Shown here one piece after another: positions 1 through 6,157 of a DNA stretch of 8,180 nucleotides. The notes beneath the pieces were generated by a model. The model worked only from the letters and a program-made list of their open reading frames with translations, made no database searches and was not told where the DNA came from. The translations under genes and the position numbers were made by a program. Each line of letters starts with the position of its first letter. The stretch's first letter is position 1. Origin of the DNA: Brevibacillus_F sp035644815 (GTDB lineage: Bacteria; Bacillota; Bacilli; Brevibacillales; Brevibacillaceae); NCBI GenBank assembly GCA_035644815.1, contig DASQNU010000081.1:1-8180 (forward strand), read 5' to 3'.

Positions 1-111
1 TTCCGTATCCGCAAACCATGCCTGTCCTGCTGTGCCTCCGAGAATAATTCCTGCCCCTAAGGCGAAAAAAATGGCTGCGATTGTCATGAGATGATAGCGG
101 ATATGAATCAT
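1..111 (-). CDS. MctB/SteB family (DUF3186) membrane protein, N-terminal fragment
   Basis: Only the first 37 residues are in the window; the gene continues past the left edge. The protein starts MIHIRYHLMTIAAIFFALG and continues through a Gly-rich helix (GAGIILGG). This is the typical start of the MctB/DUF3186 family: a short basic-aromatic segment followed by one N-terminal membrane helix at about residues 8-27. Known members are mycobacterial MctB (Rv1698, linked to copper homeostasis) and corynebacterial SteB (partner of SteA in cell separation). The ATG is preceded by AGGGGTGA, and this ribosome binding site overlaps the TAG stop of the steA-like gene, so the two are very likely translated from one mRNA. 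The copper role is known only for the mycobacterial protein; here a SteB-like partner role is the better inference from context. Confidence 0.8.
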   Translation of the reverse strand, partial: MIHIRYHLMTIAAIFFALGAGIILGGTAGQAWFADTE

Positions 112-120
112 GATTCACCC

Positions 121-1281
121 CTAAAAAGAAAGCATGCGCCATTGCATCCAAAGCATTTGGGCCACATGGCGGGTAACCGGATTGATGGCGAGGATGGCCC
201 CAATTGGCACGAGAGAAGCAGCGACAAATAACGCCCATGCATTCCAGGATAGTCGTGGCTGATATAGCTGACTCACTCCTTTGGCGTCGATCAGCTTCGG
301 CCCGATTTTTGTTCGGACAAGCAGGGTGCTCGCCATACCCTTCCTTCCTTTTTCTAGAAAATCAATCATATTGGTATGCGTGCCAATCGTCACAATCAAT
401 TCGGCCTCTTCCTCAAAAGCGACCAGCATGGCTACGTCTTCACTCGTGCCCGGGGCCGGAAGCAGATGAAAAGGGACCTTCAGTTGTTCCACACGGGCTT
501 GGCCTGGAGCTCTTCCATCCGGAAAGGCATGCACGATGATTTCCGCTCCGCATAAAAGCGCTCGATCCGTAATGCTATCCATGTCACCTACGATGATGTC
601 CGGTCGATAGCCGTTCTCCAGCAGCGCATCGGCTCCACCGTCAACGGCAATCAGGATCGGCCGGCATTCTTTTATATAGGAGGAGAGAATCCGCAAATCC
701 TCTTTATAGTGTTTTCCTCGCACGACCACAACCACGTGCTTGTTTATCATCTTGGTTCTCAATGGCAGCTTCACTAACGGCTTCAAAAATAAATCCTTTT
801 CCCACCCAGCAAACGTCAGCGTATTATCAATAAAAGCGGAGAGCGTCCGATCCAGCTGACGATGCGCTTCCTGCCATTTTTCATTCAGATCTTCCCGGTT
901 GATTCGCCGCAGAGAGGCTATGTATTCCCAATCATGCCCATATACATAGAGTCTTTCTCCAGAGATCGCAGCCATCGCGCCATCCACTCGACGTAAAATG
1001 GCTTCCGGTGCTTCTCCGAGAACCTCAAACAAAGGGATGCCTGCTTCCAATAGCCTCATCGCACCCATCGCTGGATAGGCCCCTGTCAAAAACGGAGCGG
1101 TATTAATCACGGCTCCTACTTTCGCTTCCAGCAAAGATTCTGCCGCCACCTCATCGACATCCACATGGTGTAATACAGCGATCTGCTGCGGTCCTATCCG
1201 TTTACTGAGACGTTTTGTCTTCGAGTCGGCGACAGCCTTTCCCACAAGCAGATCGGAGTTGGATCGTTTGCGCTTCAACAA
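121..1281 (-). CDS. steA: SteA-like protein with thiamine pyrophosphokinase-like domain and C-terminal membrane helix
   Basis: A 386-residue protein. The start chosen is TTG at 1281, 7 bases after GGAGGTG. The upstream ATG at 1359 lies in the loop of the preceding gene's terminator and is not credible. The N-terminal half (about 1-175) is family-specific. A thiamine pyrophosphokinase-like catalytic fold follows, with DGGAD at 214-218, GDMDS at 232-236 and TSEDVA at 279-284. One hydrophobic helix at about 346-366 should anchor the C-terminus. In Corynebacterium, SteA with SteB acts at the division septum and affects the peptidoglycan hydrolase RipA; the mycobacterial homologue Rv1697 sits next to MctB (Rv1698), and the same order is seen here. 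The TPPK-like residues make nucleotide or pyrophosphate binding possible, but true thiamine pyrophosphokinase activity is unlikely because those enzymes are shorter and soluble. Function in Bacilli is inferred. A sigma-G-like promoter lies just upstream. Confidence 0.85.
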   Translation of the reverse strand: MLKRKRSNSDLLVGKAVADSKTKRLSKRIGPQQIAVLHHVDVDEVAAESLLEAKVGAVINTAPFLTGAYPAMGAMRLLEAGIPLFEVLGEAPEAILRRVDGAMAAISGERLYVYGHDWEYIASLRRINREDLNEKWQEAHRQLDRTLSAFIDNTLTFAGWEKDLFLKPLVKLPLRTKMINKHVVVVVRGKHYKEDLRILSSYIKECRPILIAVDGGADALLENGYRPDIIVGDMDSITDRALLCGAEIIVHAFPDGRAPGQARVEQLKVPFHLLPAPGTSEDVAMLVAFEEEAELIVTIGTHTNMIDFLEKGRKGMASTLLVRTKIGPKLIDAKGVSQLYQPRLSWNAWALFVAASLVPIGAILAINPVTRHVAQMLWMQWRMLSF

Positions 1282-1301
1282 GAATGCCCACCTCCAGTAA
1301 T

Positions 1302-1331
1302 TAGTATGACAAATATTACCGGGACTCATTC
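1302..1331 (-). promoter_or_regulatory. Candidate sigma-G (forespore) promoter of the steA-like gene
   Basis: On the minus strand, GAATG (1327-1331) is followed by an 18-base spacer and CATACTA (1302-1308). The B. subtilis sigma-G consensus is roughly GHATR, 18 bases, CATNHTA, so both elements and the spacing fit without mismatch. No good sigma-A promoter is visible between the upstream terminator and the start codon. One reservation is that the predicted start of transcription, near 1295, falls at the beginning of the ribosome binding site, leaving a leader of only about 14 bases. Confidence 0.5.
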
Positions 1332-1334
1332 CCC

Positions 1335-1375
1335 AAAAAAGAAAAAGAGACCGCACCATTCGGTACAGTCTCTTT
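1335..1375 (-). terminator. Intrinsic terminator after the small membrane protein gene
   Basis: On the minus strand, arms at 1362-1375 and 1344-1357 form a 14-bp stem with a 4-base loop, followed by TTTTTCTTTTTT. Two positions that are A/C mismatches on the plus strand become G-U pairs in the minus-strand RNA, which fixes the direction. It separates the small membrane protein gene from the steA-like gene and implies that steA has its own promoter. Confidence 0.9.
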
Positions 1376-1399
1376 CGTCTTTGTATACAATTGAATTTG

Positions 1400-1570
1400 T
1401 TAGACGGTTTGCATCGCGTAATAGATAATCAGCACATCAGCGAACACGAACACAGCCAGGGAAATCAGGCCAAAACCAACGGCAAATTTATTTCCCGCTT
1501 TAATCGAACGGATCACACCCGCCGCGATAAAGAACGTTAAAATGATCACAATGATATTAAACAAATTCAT
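1400..1570 (-). CDS. Small two-helix membrane protein (DUF2759-like)
   Basis: A 56-residue hydrophobic protein, MNLFNIIVIILTFFIA at its start. It has two predicted membrane helices (about 4-21 and 30-51) joined by a short basic loop, RSIKAGNK. The ATG at 1570 is chosen because AAGGAG stands 9 bases upstream; an in-frame extension to 1654 would run through the promoter. The pattern of helix, IRS-K-loop, GFG, helix resembles the small Bacillus DUF2759 proteins, but that assignment is from memory and uncertain. It appears to be a single-gene unit with its own sigma-A promoter and strong terminator. Function unknown. Confidence 0.75.
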   Translation of the reverse strand: MNLFNIIVIILTFFIAAGVIRSIKAGNKFAVGFGLISLAVFVFADVLIIYYAMQTV

Positions 1571-1625
1571 ACTTTGCCACTCCTTTGAGCAAATATCAGC
1601 GAACCGGAATAAGATACCACTTTTG

Positions 1626-1654
1626 ATTATAATGTGTTCACTTACATGACACAA
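1626..1654 (-). promoter_or_regulatory. Sigma-A promoter of the small membrane protein gene
   Basis: On the minus strand, TTGTGT (1649-1654), a 17-base spacer, and a perfect -10 box TATAAT (1626-1631). Transcription would begin near 1619, giving a leader of about 50 bases before the ATG at 1570. The -35 box matches only three of six consensus bases, but the spacing is ideal. Confidence 0.65.
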
Positions 1655-1743
1655 GTCGTTTCATCAAATGTGACAAACCATTCACAATTCCAGTTCAGTC
1701 GCTCTTCCTATCGTTTCCGATTTTCTGTCCCTTCATCACAGTT

Positions 1744-2520
1744 TTATAAGCGTTCTCCATACCAGATTGTCCAGCGGTCTTTTTCTGTGATCGTCCCTTG
1801 GGCAGGAAGCTTGCTTTGTACGTGACGAGCCAATCGATCAACCTCATCGTCATCGAGCTCATGCAAAATGGAACGACCCTTTCTGTTCTTCAACTCAGCT
1901 GCCAGATCCGCTGCCGAATCATAGGTTTTGCGTGTTTCCCAAACGGTCAATTGGCGAAGTCGGTCAAAGCCCGCTTCTTTGGACTGTGTCATAATGAGTC
2001 CACCCTCGGGACGTCGTTGCATTTCTACGTCCAGTAGACGGGGAAACAACGCAAAGAAGTAGCCGCGGATGTGCTCTGCAGAGCCTGGAATATCTACATC
2101 AGCGTGTGTCCGATCTTGGACGATCATGACTCCACCAGGCTTCAACACACGATAAGCCTCTGCAAAAAACAGCCGTGTATCCGGAAGATGATGGATCAAC
2201 GCTCGGGCAAACAGGATGTCCACGCTTTGCTCCGGCCATTGCGTGGCAGTGGCATCGCCCTGATGGAATTGAATATTGTCGACGCCTCGGCAATTTTCAA
2301 CAGCTGCCTCCAGCATGACTGAGGAAAAGTCCATCCCGATCACTTGCTTGGCACCAAGCGCGGCCCACGCTTTACTGTAGATCCCTCCGCCACAGCCTAG
2401 GTCCAGCACGGTTTTATCGGTCGGGTCAACAAGTCCCTTTATCGTTTCCAGCCAGCTTATGTCTGCTTCTCTCCCAACATAGGATGTTTTGTTTTGCTCA
2501 TCATGAAAATGAATCCCCAT
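1744..2520 (-). CDS. Class I SAM-dependent methyltransferase
   Basis: A 258-residue Rossmann-fold methyltransferase of the Methyltransf_11 type. Motif I is VLDLGCGGG (38-46). The acidic residue after strand 2 is D64 in GMDFS. GDA is at 88-90, followed by an ALIHHLPD segment (107-114) and LKPGG (126-130), all in the expected order. The C-terminal 110 residues, which usually set the substrate, have no recognisable signature, so the substrate is unknown; a small molecule is the usual case for this group. The ATG at 2520 follows AGAAGGG by 7 bases. The stop codon of the VOC gene lies two bases before this ATG, so the two genes are very probably co-translated. No clear terminator was found downstream (1571-1743), so some read-through into the small membrane protein gene is possible. 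Confidence 0.88.
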   Translation of the reverse strand: MGIHFHDEQNKTSYVGREADISWLETIKGLVDPTDKTVLDLGCGGGIYSKAWAALGAKQVIGMDFSSVMLEAAVENCRGVDNIQFHQGDATATQWPEQSVDILFARALIHHLPDTRLFFAEAYRVLKPGGVMIVQDRTHADVDIPGSAEHIRGYFFALFPRLLDVEMQRRPEGGLIMTQSKEAGFDRLRQLTVWETRKTYDSAADLAAELKNRKGRSILHELDDDEVDRLARHVQSKLPAQGTITEKDRWTIWYGERL

Positions 2521-2522
2521 GC

Positions 2523-2894
2523 TTACACCCTTCTTTCCATCAGTTCAATCCGATTGCCAAATGGATCCTCGACAAAGCAGCGATTGATTTCTGGGATTGC
2601 CTCATCGCGACGTACCTGAACATGAAACTGTTCTAAGCGTTGAACCAATTGCTCTAACCCGTTAACCCAAAAGGCAGGATGTGCTTTTTTAGCAGGGGAA
2701 AACGGCTCCTCAATCCCGATGTGCAAGGATTGCTGTCCACATTGAAACCAGACGCCCCCTCTTTGTCGCAGAGGCTCTGGCTTTGGCAATTCAGGCATGC
2801 CCAGGATCGCTCCAAAAAAATGTCGGGCCGTATCCTCCGAGCCAGGCGGCGCTGCCAATTGAACATGGTCGATTCCATGAATAAATAGAGTCAT
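2523..2894 (-). CDS. VOC superfamily (glyoxalase/dioxygenase fold) protein
   Basis: A 123-residue single-domain protein with two beta-alpha-beta-beta-beta modules. The four usual metal-ligand positions of the fold are occupied: H10 (GIDHVQL), H58 (SLHIG), H72 (HPAFWV) and E118 (RIELME). The DPFGNRIEL segment near the C-terminus is characteristic of the family. Members include glyoxalase I, fosfomycin- and bleomycin-resistance proteins and dioxygenases; the sequence does not show which reaction applies. The ATG at 2894 is preceded by GAGGTGAT. It is the first gene of a two-gene unit with the methyltransferase, separated from it by two bases. This suggests action on the same compound, for example modification or detoxification of a small molecule, but that is inference. 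Confidence 0.87.
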   Translation of the reverse strand: MTLFIHGIDHVQLAAPPGSEDTARHFFGAILGMPELPKPEPLRQRGGVWFQCGQQSLHIGIEEPFSPAKKAHPAFWVNGLEQLVQRLEQFHVQVRRDEAIPEINRCFVEDPFGNRIELMERRV

Positions 2895-2925
2895 GATGTC
2901 ATCACCTCTTCCTCTATTTTAGTAG

Positions 2926-2931
2926 ATTATA
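2926..2931 (-). promoter_or_regulatory. Possible -10 box for the VOC-methyltransferase unit
   Basis: A perfect TATAAT on the minus strand, starting right after the terminator hairpin of the upstream operon. No good -35 box stands 16-18 bases upstream; TTGGCG at 2946-2951 is only 14 bases away and lies inside the hairpin. It may be a promoter using a poor -35 box, or just the AT-rich tail of the terminator. Confidence 0.3.
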
Positions 2932-2983
2932 AAACAGCCCCATACCGCCAACGAGTCGATTTTTGGCAGAGCATGGGGTGTTT
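2932..2983 (-). terminator. Imperfect terminator hairpin after the phosphoesterase gene
   Basis: Outer arms 2932-2943 (AAACA, one bulged G, CCCCAT) pair with 2973-2983. An inner stem joins GCCAA (2947-2951) and TTGGC (2963-2967) across an 11-base loop. On the minus strand the stem runs into TTTTATAAT, a modest T-rich tail. It begins about 10 bases after the phosphoesterase stop codon, as expected for an operon end. Confidence 0.65.
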
Positions 2984-2993
2984 CTACGTGTCA

Positions 2994-3845
2994 TTATGGA
3001 AGCCTCTGAGACCTTTGCAACGTAATCATGGCAATTTGCGGTCGGCACAGGAAGCGGACAGGCATCAACGTTGTCCCCACTCCCCTGCTCGTATACACTT
3101 GCAATCCGCTTCCCCCAGCCTCATAATACCCATCGGGATAAAGTGAACCAAGCTCCGGGACTACCAGATGACCGACGATCGGAAGACGTATTTGACCCCC
3201 ATGGCTATGTCCAGACAGCTGCAAATCAATCGGATAGGCCGCTGCGGTGCTGGCATAGTCGGGCTCATGCGCCAGGAGGATTTTGCAGCCAGACTCCGGG
3301 ATGCCCTCCAACGCTTCCTCCAGTTGCGGGTCGCCATATAGCACATCATCCACTCCAACTATGTACAGGCTGTCTCTAGCTCTAGTAACAGTTGCATGCT
3401 GATTGCGCAACACACAGAACCCCGCTTGCTTCCACGCCTGACAGACCGCATTCACATCTGTCCGGTAATCATGGTTTCCCAAGACTGCATATTTACCTGC
3501 TGGGGCTTGCAGCTGCTGCAAGTATGACATCGCTTCCTCTAGAGAGTCTACATCCTTATCGACAAGATCCCCCGTAAAACAGATTAAATCGGGCTTGCAT
3601 GCCGCAATGGCTTCAGCTAAACGGATGAATCCCGCTTCTTGCAAATAGTGGCCCACGTGCAAGTCAGTGAAATGACAGATCCGAAATCCTTGAAAAGCTT
3701 TTGGCAAGCGCGGAAGAGAAAGCTTCATTTCATGCACTTCCAATGTGTCTCTCTCCGGGAAAAAAGCAAAAAAGCCAATGCGATCAAGCCATTTCCCGAT
3801 AAGTTCTAACGCCTGCTTACCTAGCTTTGGCTCATTGGGCTTCAT
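2994..3845 (-). CDS. YkuE-like calcineurin-type metallophosphoesterase
   Basis: A 283-residue protein with the full set of two-metal phosphoesterase motifs in order: D61-x-H63 (TDLHVG), G92-D93 (GDLVD), G123-N124-H125-D126 (GNHDY), H193 (AHEP) and G212-H213-x-H215 (GHSHGG). The family hydrolyses phosphoesters with Mn, Fe or Zn; B. subtilis YkuE and the UDP-2,3-diacylglucosamine pyrophosphatase LpxG are relatives. Here it would probably act at or near the membrane, although the N-terminus (1-40) is amphipathic rather than a clear signal or anchor. The start at 3845 lies inside the end of the carbonic anhydrase gene (14-base overlap) with only a weak ribosome binding site (GGTGA), so its translation probably depends on the upstream gene. 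M40 is a possible later start, but the 25 residues before it (FFPERDTLEVHE region) look conserved in type. Confidence 0.88.
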   Translation of the reverse strand: MKPNEPKLGKQALELIGKWLDRIGFFAFFPERDTLEVHEMKLSLPRLPKAFQGFRICHFTDLHVGHYLQEAGFIRLAEAIAACKPDLICFTGDLVDKDVDSLEEAMSYLQQLQAPAGKYAVLGNHDYRTDVNAVCQAWKQAGFCVLRNQHATVTRARDSLYIVGVDDVLYGDPQLEEALEGIPESGCKILLAHEPDYASTAAAYPIDLQLSGHSHGGQIRLPIVGHLVVPELGSLYPDGYYEAGGSGLQVYTSRGVGTTLMPVRFLCRPQIAMITLQRSQRLP

Positions 3846-4398
3846 ACCCGTTTGTCACCAGATCGAGCTTTCCTGTTACCGGATCAATAATGAGTCCATG
3901 CACCGGTATTTCCTTCGTAATGAGCGGATGATTCCGAATCATGTCTACGCTGCTTTTCACACTTTCCGTCACATCGTCAAAGCCATGCAGCCATTTATCC
4001 AAATGGATTCCCGAGTTTTTCAGAACATCAATCGTATCCTGCTGAATGCCGCGAGAAATGACTTTGTCCAAAAATTTCTCCGGATTAATGGTGCTCATCC
4101 CACAATCGTAGTGTCCAATGACCAGTACCTCATCCGCATTCAATTCGTATATGGCCACCAAAATACTGCGCATGACACTCCCAAACGGATGGGAAACGAT
4201 AGCCCCCGCACTCTTTACGTGCTTGAAATCCCCATTGCGTAAATCCATCGCTTTTGGCAGAAGTTCCACCAAGCGCGTATCCATGCAGGATAGGACGACA
4301 ATGCGCTTGCCCGGAAATTTGTCTGTTTGATATTTTTCATATTCACGATTCTCAACAAAATGTTGATTGAACGCCAAAATGTTTTGCAGTGTGCTCAT
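3832..4398 (-). CDS. Beta-class carbonic anhydrase (YtiB-like)
   Basis: A 188-residue protein with the beta-carbonic anhydrase zinc site C38-x-D40-x-R42 (SCMDTR) and H96-x-x-C99 (GHYDCG). The Asp-Arg dyad is intact, so reversible CO2 hydration in the cytoplasm is likely. The start at ATG 4398 (MSTLQNIL) is preferred over an in-frame GTG at 4407 because it matches the remembered length and N-terminus of B. subtilis YtiB (about 187 residues). The ribosome binding site is not clear for either choice: GGTGGAG is only 3 bases from the ATG, and GAGGG is 12. First gene of an operon with the overlapping phosphoesterase, and divergent from the methyltransferase at 4523. The segments SAGAIVSHPFGSVMRS and TGKLDLVTNGY are typical of this Bacillus subgroup. 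Confidence 0.92.
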   Translation of the reverse strand: MSTLQNILAFNQHFVENREYEKYQTDKFPGKRIVVLSCMDTRLVELLPKAMDLRNGDFKHVKSAGAIVSHPFGSVMRSILVAIYELNADEVLVIGHYDCGMSTINPEKFLDKVISRGIQQDTIDVLKNSGIHLDKWLHGFDDVTESVKSSVDMIRNHPLITKEIPVHGLIIDPVTGKLDLVTNGYEAQ

Positions 4399-4422
4399 GT
4401 ACTCCACCGTCCCTCGTTTTTA

Positions 4423-4474
4423 TGTATAGGCAAAACCAATCTTGATCATAACCTTTATAGATTGGACTTATACT
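4423..4474. promoter_or_regulatory. Divergent promoter region with an inverted repeat
   Basis: The space between the carbonic anhydrase and methyltransferase starts. A weak sigma-A candidate for the minus strand is TTATGA (4446-4451), 17 bases, TATACA (4423-4428). A TATACT at 4469-4474 could serve the plus strand but lacks a good -35 box. A perfect 7-bp inverted repeat, CCAATCT (4436-4442) and AGATTGG (4459-4465) with a 16-base gap, surrounds the minus-strand -35 box and could be an operator. No regulator is encoded next to it. Confidence 0.35.
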
Positions 4475-4522
4475 CTCACCTCTGTTACAACAATAGCAAA
4501 CAGTTGAAAAGGATGATGAGAG

Positions 4523-5299
4523 ATGAGCCAATTAGACAAGATTTGGGATGCTACTACCTATGATAACAAATTGTCGTTTGTTTCCGAACTAGGAAAAAAT
4601 ATTTTAGAGCTTTTGAATGTGCAAAAAGGGGAAAAAGTACTAGATCTCGGATGTGGAACGGGTGACTTGGCTCACAGCATTCATGATCACGGGGCAATTG
4701 TGTCCGGAATTGATTTTTCCGAAGCTATGATTCAGCAGGCTCGCCAAAAGTATCCTGCTCTTTCCTTTGATGTGGCAGACGCGCAGACCTATCGCACGTC
4801 TGAGCAATATGATGCCGTGTTTTCAAACGCAGCCCTGCATTGGATGAAACAGCCTGAAAAGGCCATTGAAACCACTTGGCTGGCTTTGCGAGCAGGCGGC
4901 CGGTTCGTCGCCGAATTTGGCGGCAAAGGAAATATACAGTCTGTGTATCAAGCGATCGTACATTATTTTGCAAGACGCGGAATGGATGCAGCAGCGCGTA
5001 ATCCGTGGTTTTTTCCTACGATCGGAGAGTACGGTCATTTGTTAGAACAACAAGGTTTTCGTATCACCTATGCGCGCCATTTTGATCGCCCCATCCTGCT
5101 CGCTGGTGGTGAGCAGTCCATCATTCATTGGTTGAATATCTTTGCCGCTCCCTTTTTTACGGACTGGAGCGATCAAGATAAGAGCCAAGCAATGGAGGAA
5201 ATCGCTGCTGATCTGGAAACATCTTTATATAAAGATGGTCAATGGATCGTGGATTATAGCCGCATTCAGATCATTGCCTATAAACCATTAACCGAGTGA
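4523..5299 (+). CDS. Class I SAM-dependent methyltransferase, Tam-like
   Basis: A 258-residue methyltransferase. Motif I is VLDLGCGTG (39-47), the acidic post-I residue is D64 (GIDFS), and the region NAALHWM (102-108) with the A-LRAGG turn (121-126) is typical of the trans-aconitate methyltransferase/Methyltransf_25 group. The C-terminal region carries the substrate-cap pattern WFFPTIGEY (162-170), which also fits that group. The family resemblance suggests a small carboxylic-acid substrate, but the sequence does not prove it. The ATG at 4523 is preceded by AAAAGGATGATGAG, with AAAGG at suitable distance. It is a single-gene unit with its own terminator downstream and is divergent from the carbonic anhydrase operon. 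It is not a recent copy of the methyltransferase at 1744-2520: the equal length is coincidental and the sequences outside the shared motifs differ. Confidence 0.87.
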   Translation: MSQLDKIWDATTYDNKLSFVSELGKNILELLNVQKGEKVLDLGCGTGDLAHSIHDHGAIVSGIDFSEAMIQQARQKYPALSFDVADAQTYRTSEQYDAVFSNAALHWMKQPEKAIETTWLALRAGGRFVAEFGGKGNIQSVYQAIVHYFARRGMDAAARNPWFFPTIGEYGHLLEQQGFRITYARHFDRPILLAGGEQSIIHWLNIFAAPFFTDWSDQDKSQAMEEIAADLETSLYKDGQWIVDYSRIQIIAYKPLTE

Positions 5300-5349
5300 C
5301 ATTACTGTTTCCGGAGTAGCCCCCTTACCACAATACTATATTTCTTATC

Positions 5350-5387
5350 GGGTTCCTTCCGTCAAAATGGGTTAGGAACCCTTTTCT
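5350..5387 (+). terminator. Intrinsic terminator after the Tam-like methyltransferase
   Basis: GGGTTCCT (5350-5357) pairs perfectly with AGGAACCC (5374-5381), with a 16-base loop, followed by TTTTCT. It lies 50 bases after the methyltransferase stop codon. Confidence 0.8.
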
Positions 5388-5468
5388 CATAAATAAGCCT
5401 CTAGCATCGTGGGCAAATTATTGAAAACGGCCTGCAATTGTGCGATCGTTACGGAGGAGTTGTTGGTT

Positions 5469-6098
5469 TTGAATGAACGACAAATGGACGCCCTAGAGAA
5501 GCTTAATTATATGCAAGATAAGCTTACCAATACTTGGCTAGAGTATTGGCAACGATATTCTTTGGGAACTTGGCAGTTTTGGGTCAGTATGCTTCTTCTT
5601 GTCTTACCTTTGGTGATCCTTTACTTTGCCCTTAACAGAAGACGGGCATTGCTCCTAGGCTTTTATGGATATACCGTCCATGTATTGTTTACCTACATTG
5701 ATGCCTATGGCACTAGTCACTCCTTGTGGAGCTATCCTTTCAAAGTACTTCCAGGGCCAACGAGCTTTGCCTTGGATGTTTCTTTTATCCCGGTTGCCTA
5801 CATGCTCGTATATCAATGGGCACTCAGACATGACAAAAATTATTATTTGTGTGCGACTGTTTTGAGCGGATTTTTGGCCTTAGTGTTCAAACCCATCATG
5901 ACCAGTGTAGGAATGTTTCTATTACATAAAGGCACTACCAATCTCCATTTATTTATTGGGTATATCGTCATTACGCTTGTTGCCAAATGGGTTACGAATC
6001 TGTATCTGTACTTATTGAAGGAAAATGATCCGTTTCTGTTCCAGGATATAAAGACATCTCTGCGCAGAACGTTTCAAGGAAAAATCAAGGCGAGATAA
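5469..6098 (+). CDS. CBO0543-type multi-pass membrane protein, function unknown
   Basis: A 209-residue protein. The start chosen is TTG at 5469, 9 bases after GGAGGAG (5453-5459); a longer reading from GTG 5409 has no ribosome binding site, and ATG 5484 is too far from it. About five membrane helices are visible, at roughly 36-56, 60-80, 102-118, 126-146 and 160-183. They follow a short charged N-terminal segment (about 1-30) that may form an amphipathic helix or coiled coil. The LWSYPFKVLPG stretch followed by an FIPVAYMLVYQW helix is the pattern I recognise from proteins annotated CBO0543 family in Bacillus and Clostridium. The C-terminus is strongly basic (RRTFQGKIKAR) and cytoplasmic by the positive-inside rule. 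It stands alone between two terminators. No convincing promoter was found in 5388-5468. Confidence 0.75.
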   Translation: MNERQMDALEKLNYMQDKLTNTWLEYWQRYSLGTWQFWVSMLLLVLPLVILYFALNRRRALLLGFYGYTVHVLFTYIDAYGTSHSLWSYPFKVLPGPTSFALDVSFIPVAYMLVYQWALRHDKNYYLCATVLSGFLALVFKPIMTSVGMFLLHKGTTNLHLFIGYIVITLVAKWVTNLYLYLLKENDPFLFQDIKTSLRRTFQGKIKAR

Positions 6099-6111
6099 TG
6101 CGGCGCAACAT

Positions 6112-6143
6112 AAAAAACCTCACCTTTAAAGAGGAGGTTTTTT
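6112..6143. terminator. Bidirectional terminator between convergent genes
   Basis: AAAAAACCTC (6112-6121) pairs perfectly with GAGGTTTTTT (6134-6143) across a 12-base loop. The A-run and T-run give a U-tail in both directions. It starts 14 bases after the CBO0543-type gene and ends 15 bases before the stop of the DUF3231 gene, so it can serve both. Confidence 0.9.
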
Positions 6144-6157
6144 ATCTGTTTTCATAT

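Noticed and set aside
1282..1359. An upstream in-frame ATG at 1359 that would lengthen the SteA-like protein by 26 residues
   Set aside because: The ATG sits in the loop of a strong minus-strand terminator and has no ribosome binding site. TTG 1281 has GGAGGTG at the right distance, and the extra residues do not look like family sequence.
1647..1675. Imperfect inverted repeat TGACACA / TGTGACA near the promoter of the small membrane protein gene
   Set aside because: One mismatch in seven and a 15-base gap in AT-rich DNA. It overlaps the -35 region, but the match is too weak to call an operator.
3745..4242. A 165-codon plus-strand open frame across the phosphoesterase and carbonic anhydrase genes
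   Set aside because: It is antisense to two genes with complete catalytic motifs, and its product has no recognisable domain. It is a shadow frame.
1744..5299. The two 258-residue methyltransferases as a recent duplication
   Set aside because: Only the common SAM-binding motifs are shared. The N-terminal and C-terminal regions differ, and so do the subfamily signatures (ALIHHLPD versus NAALHWM).
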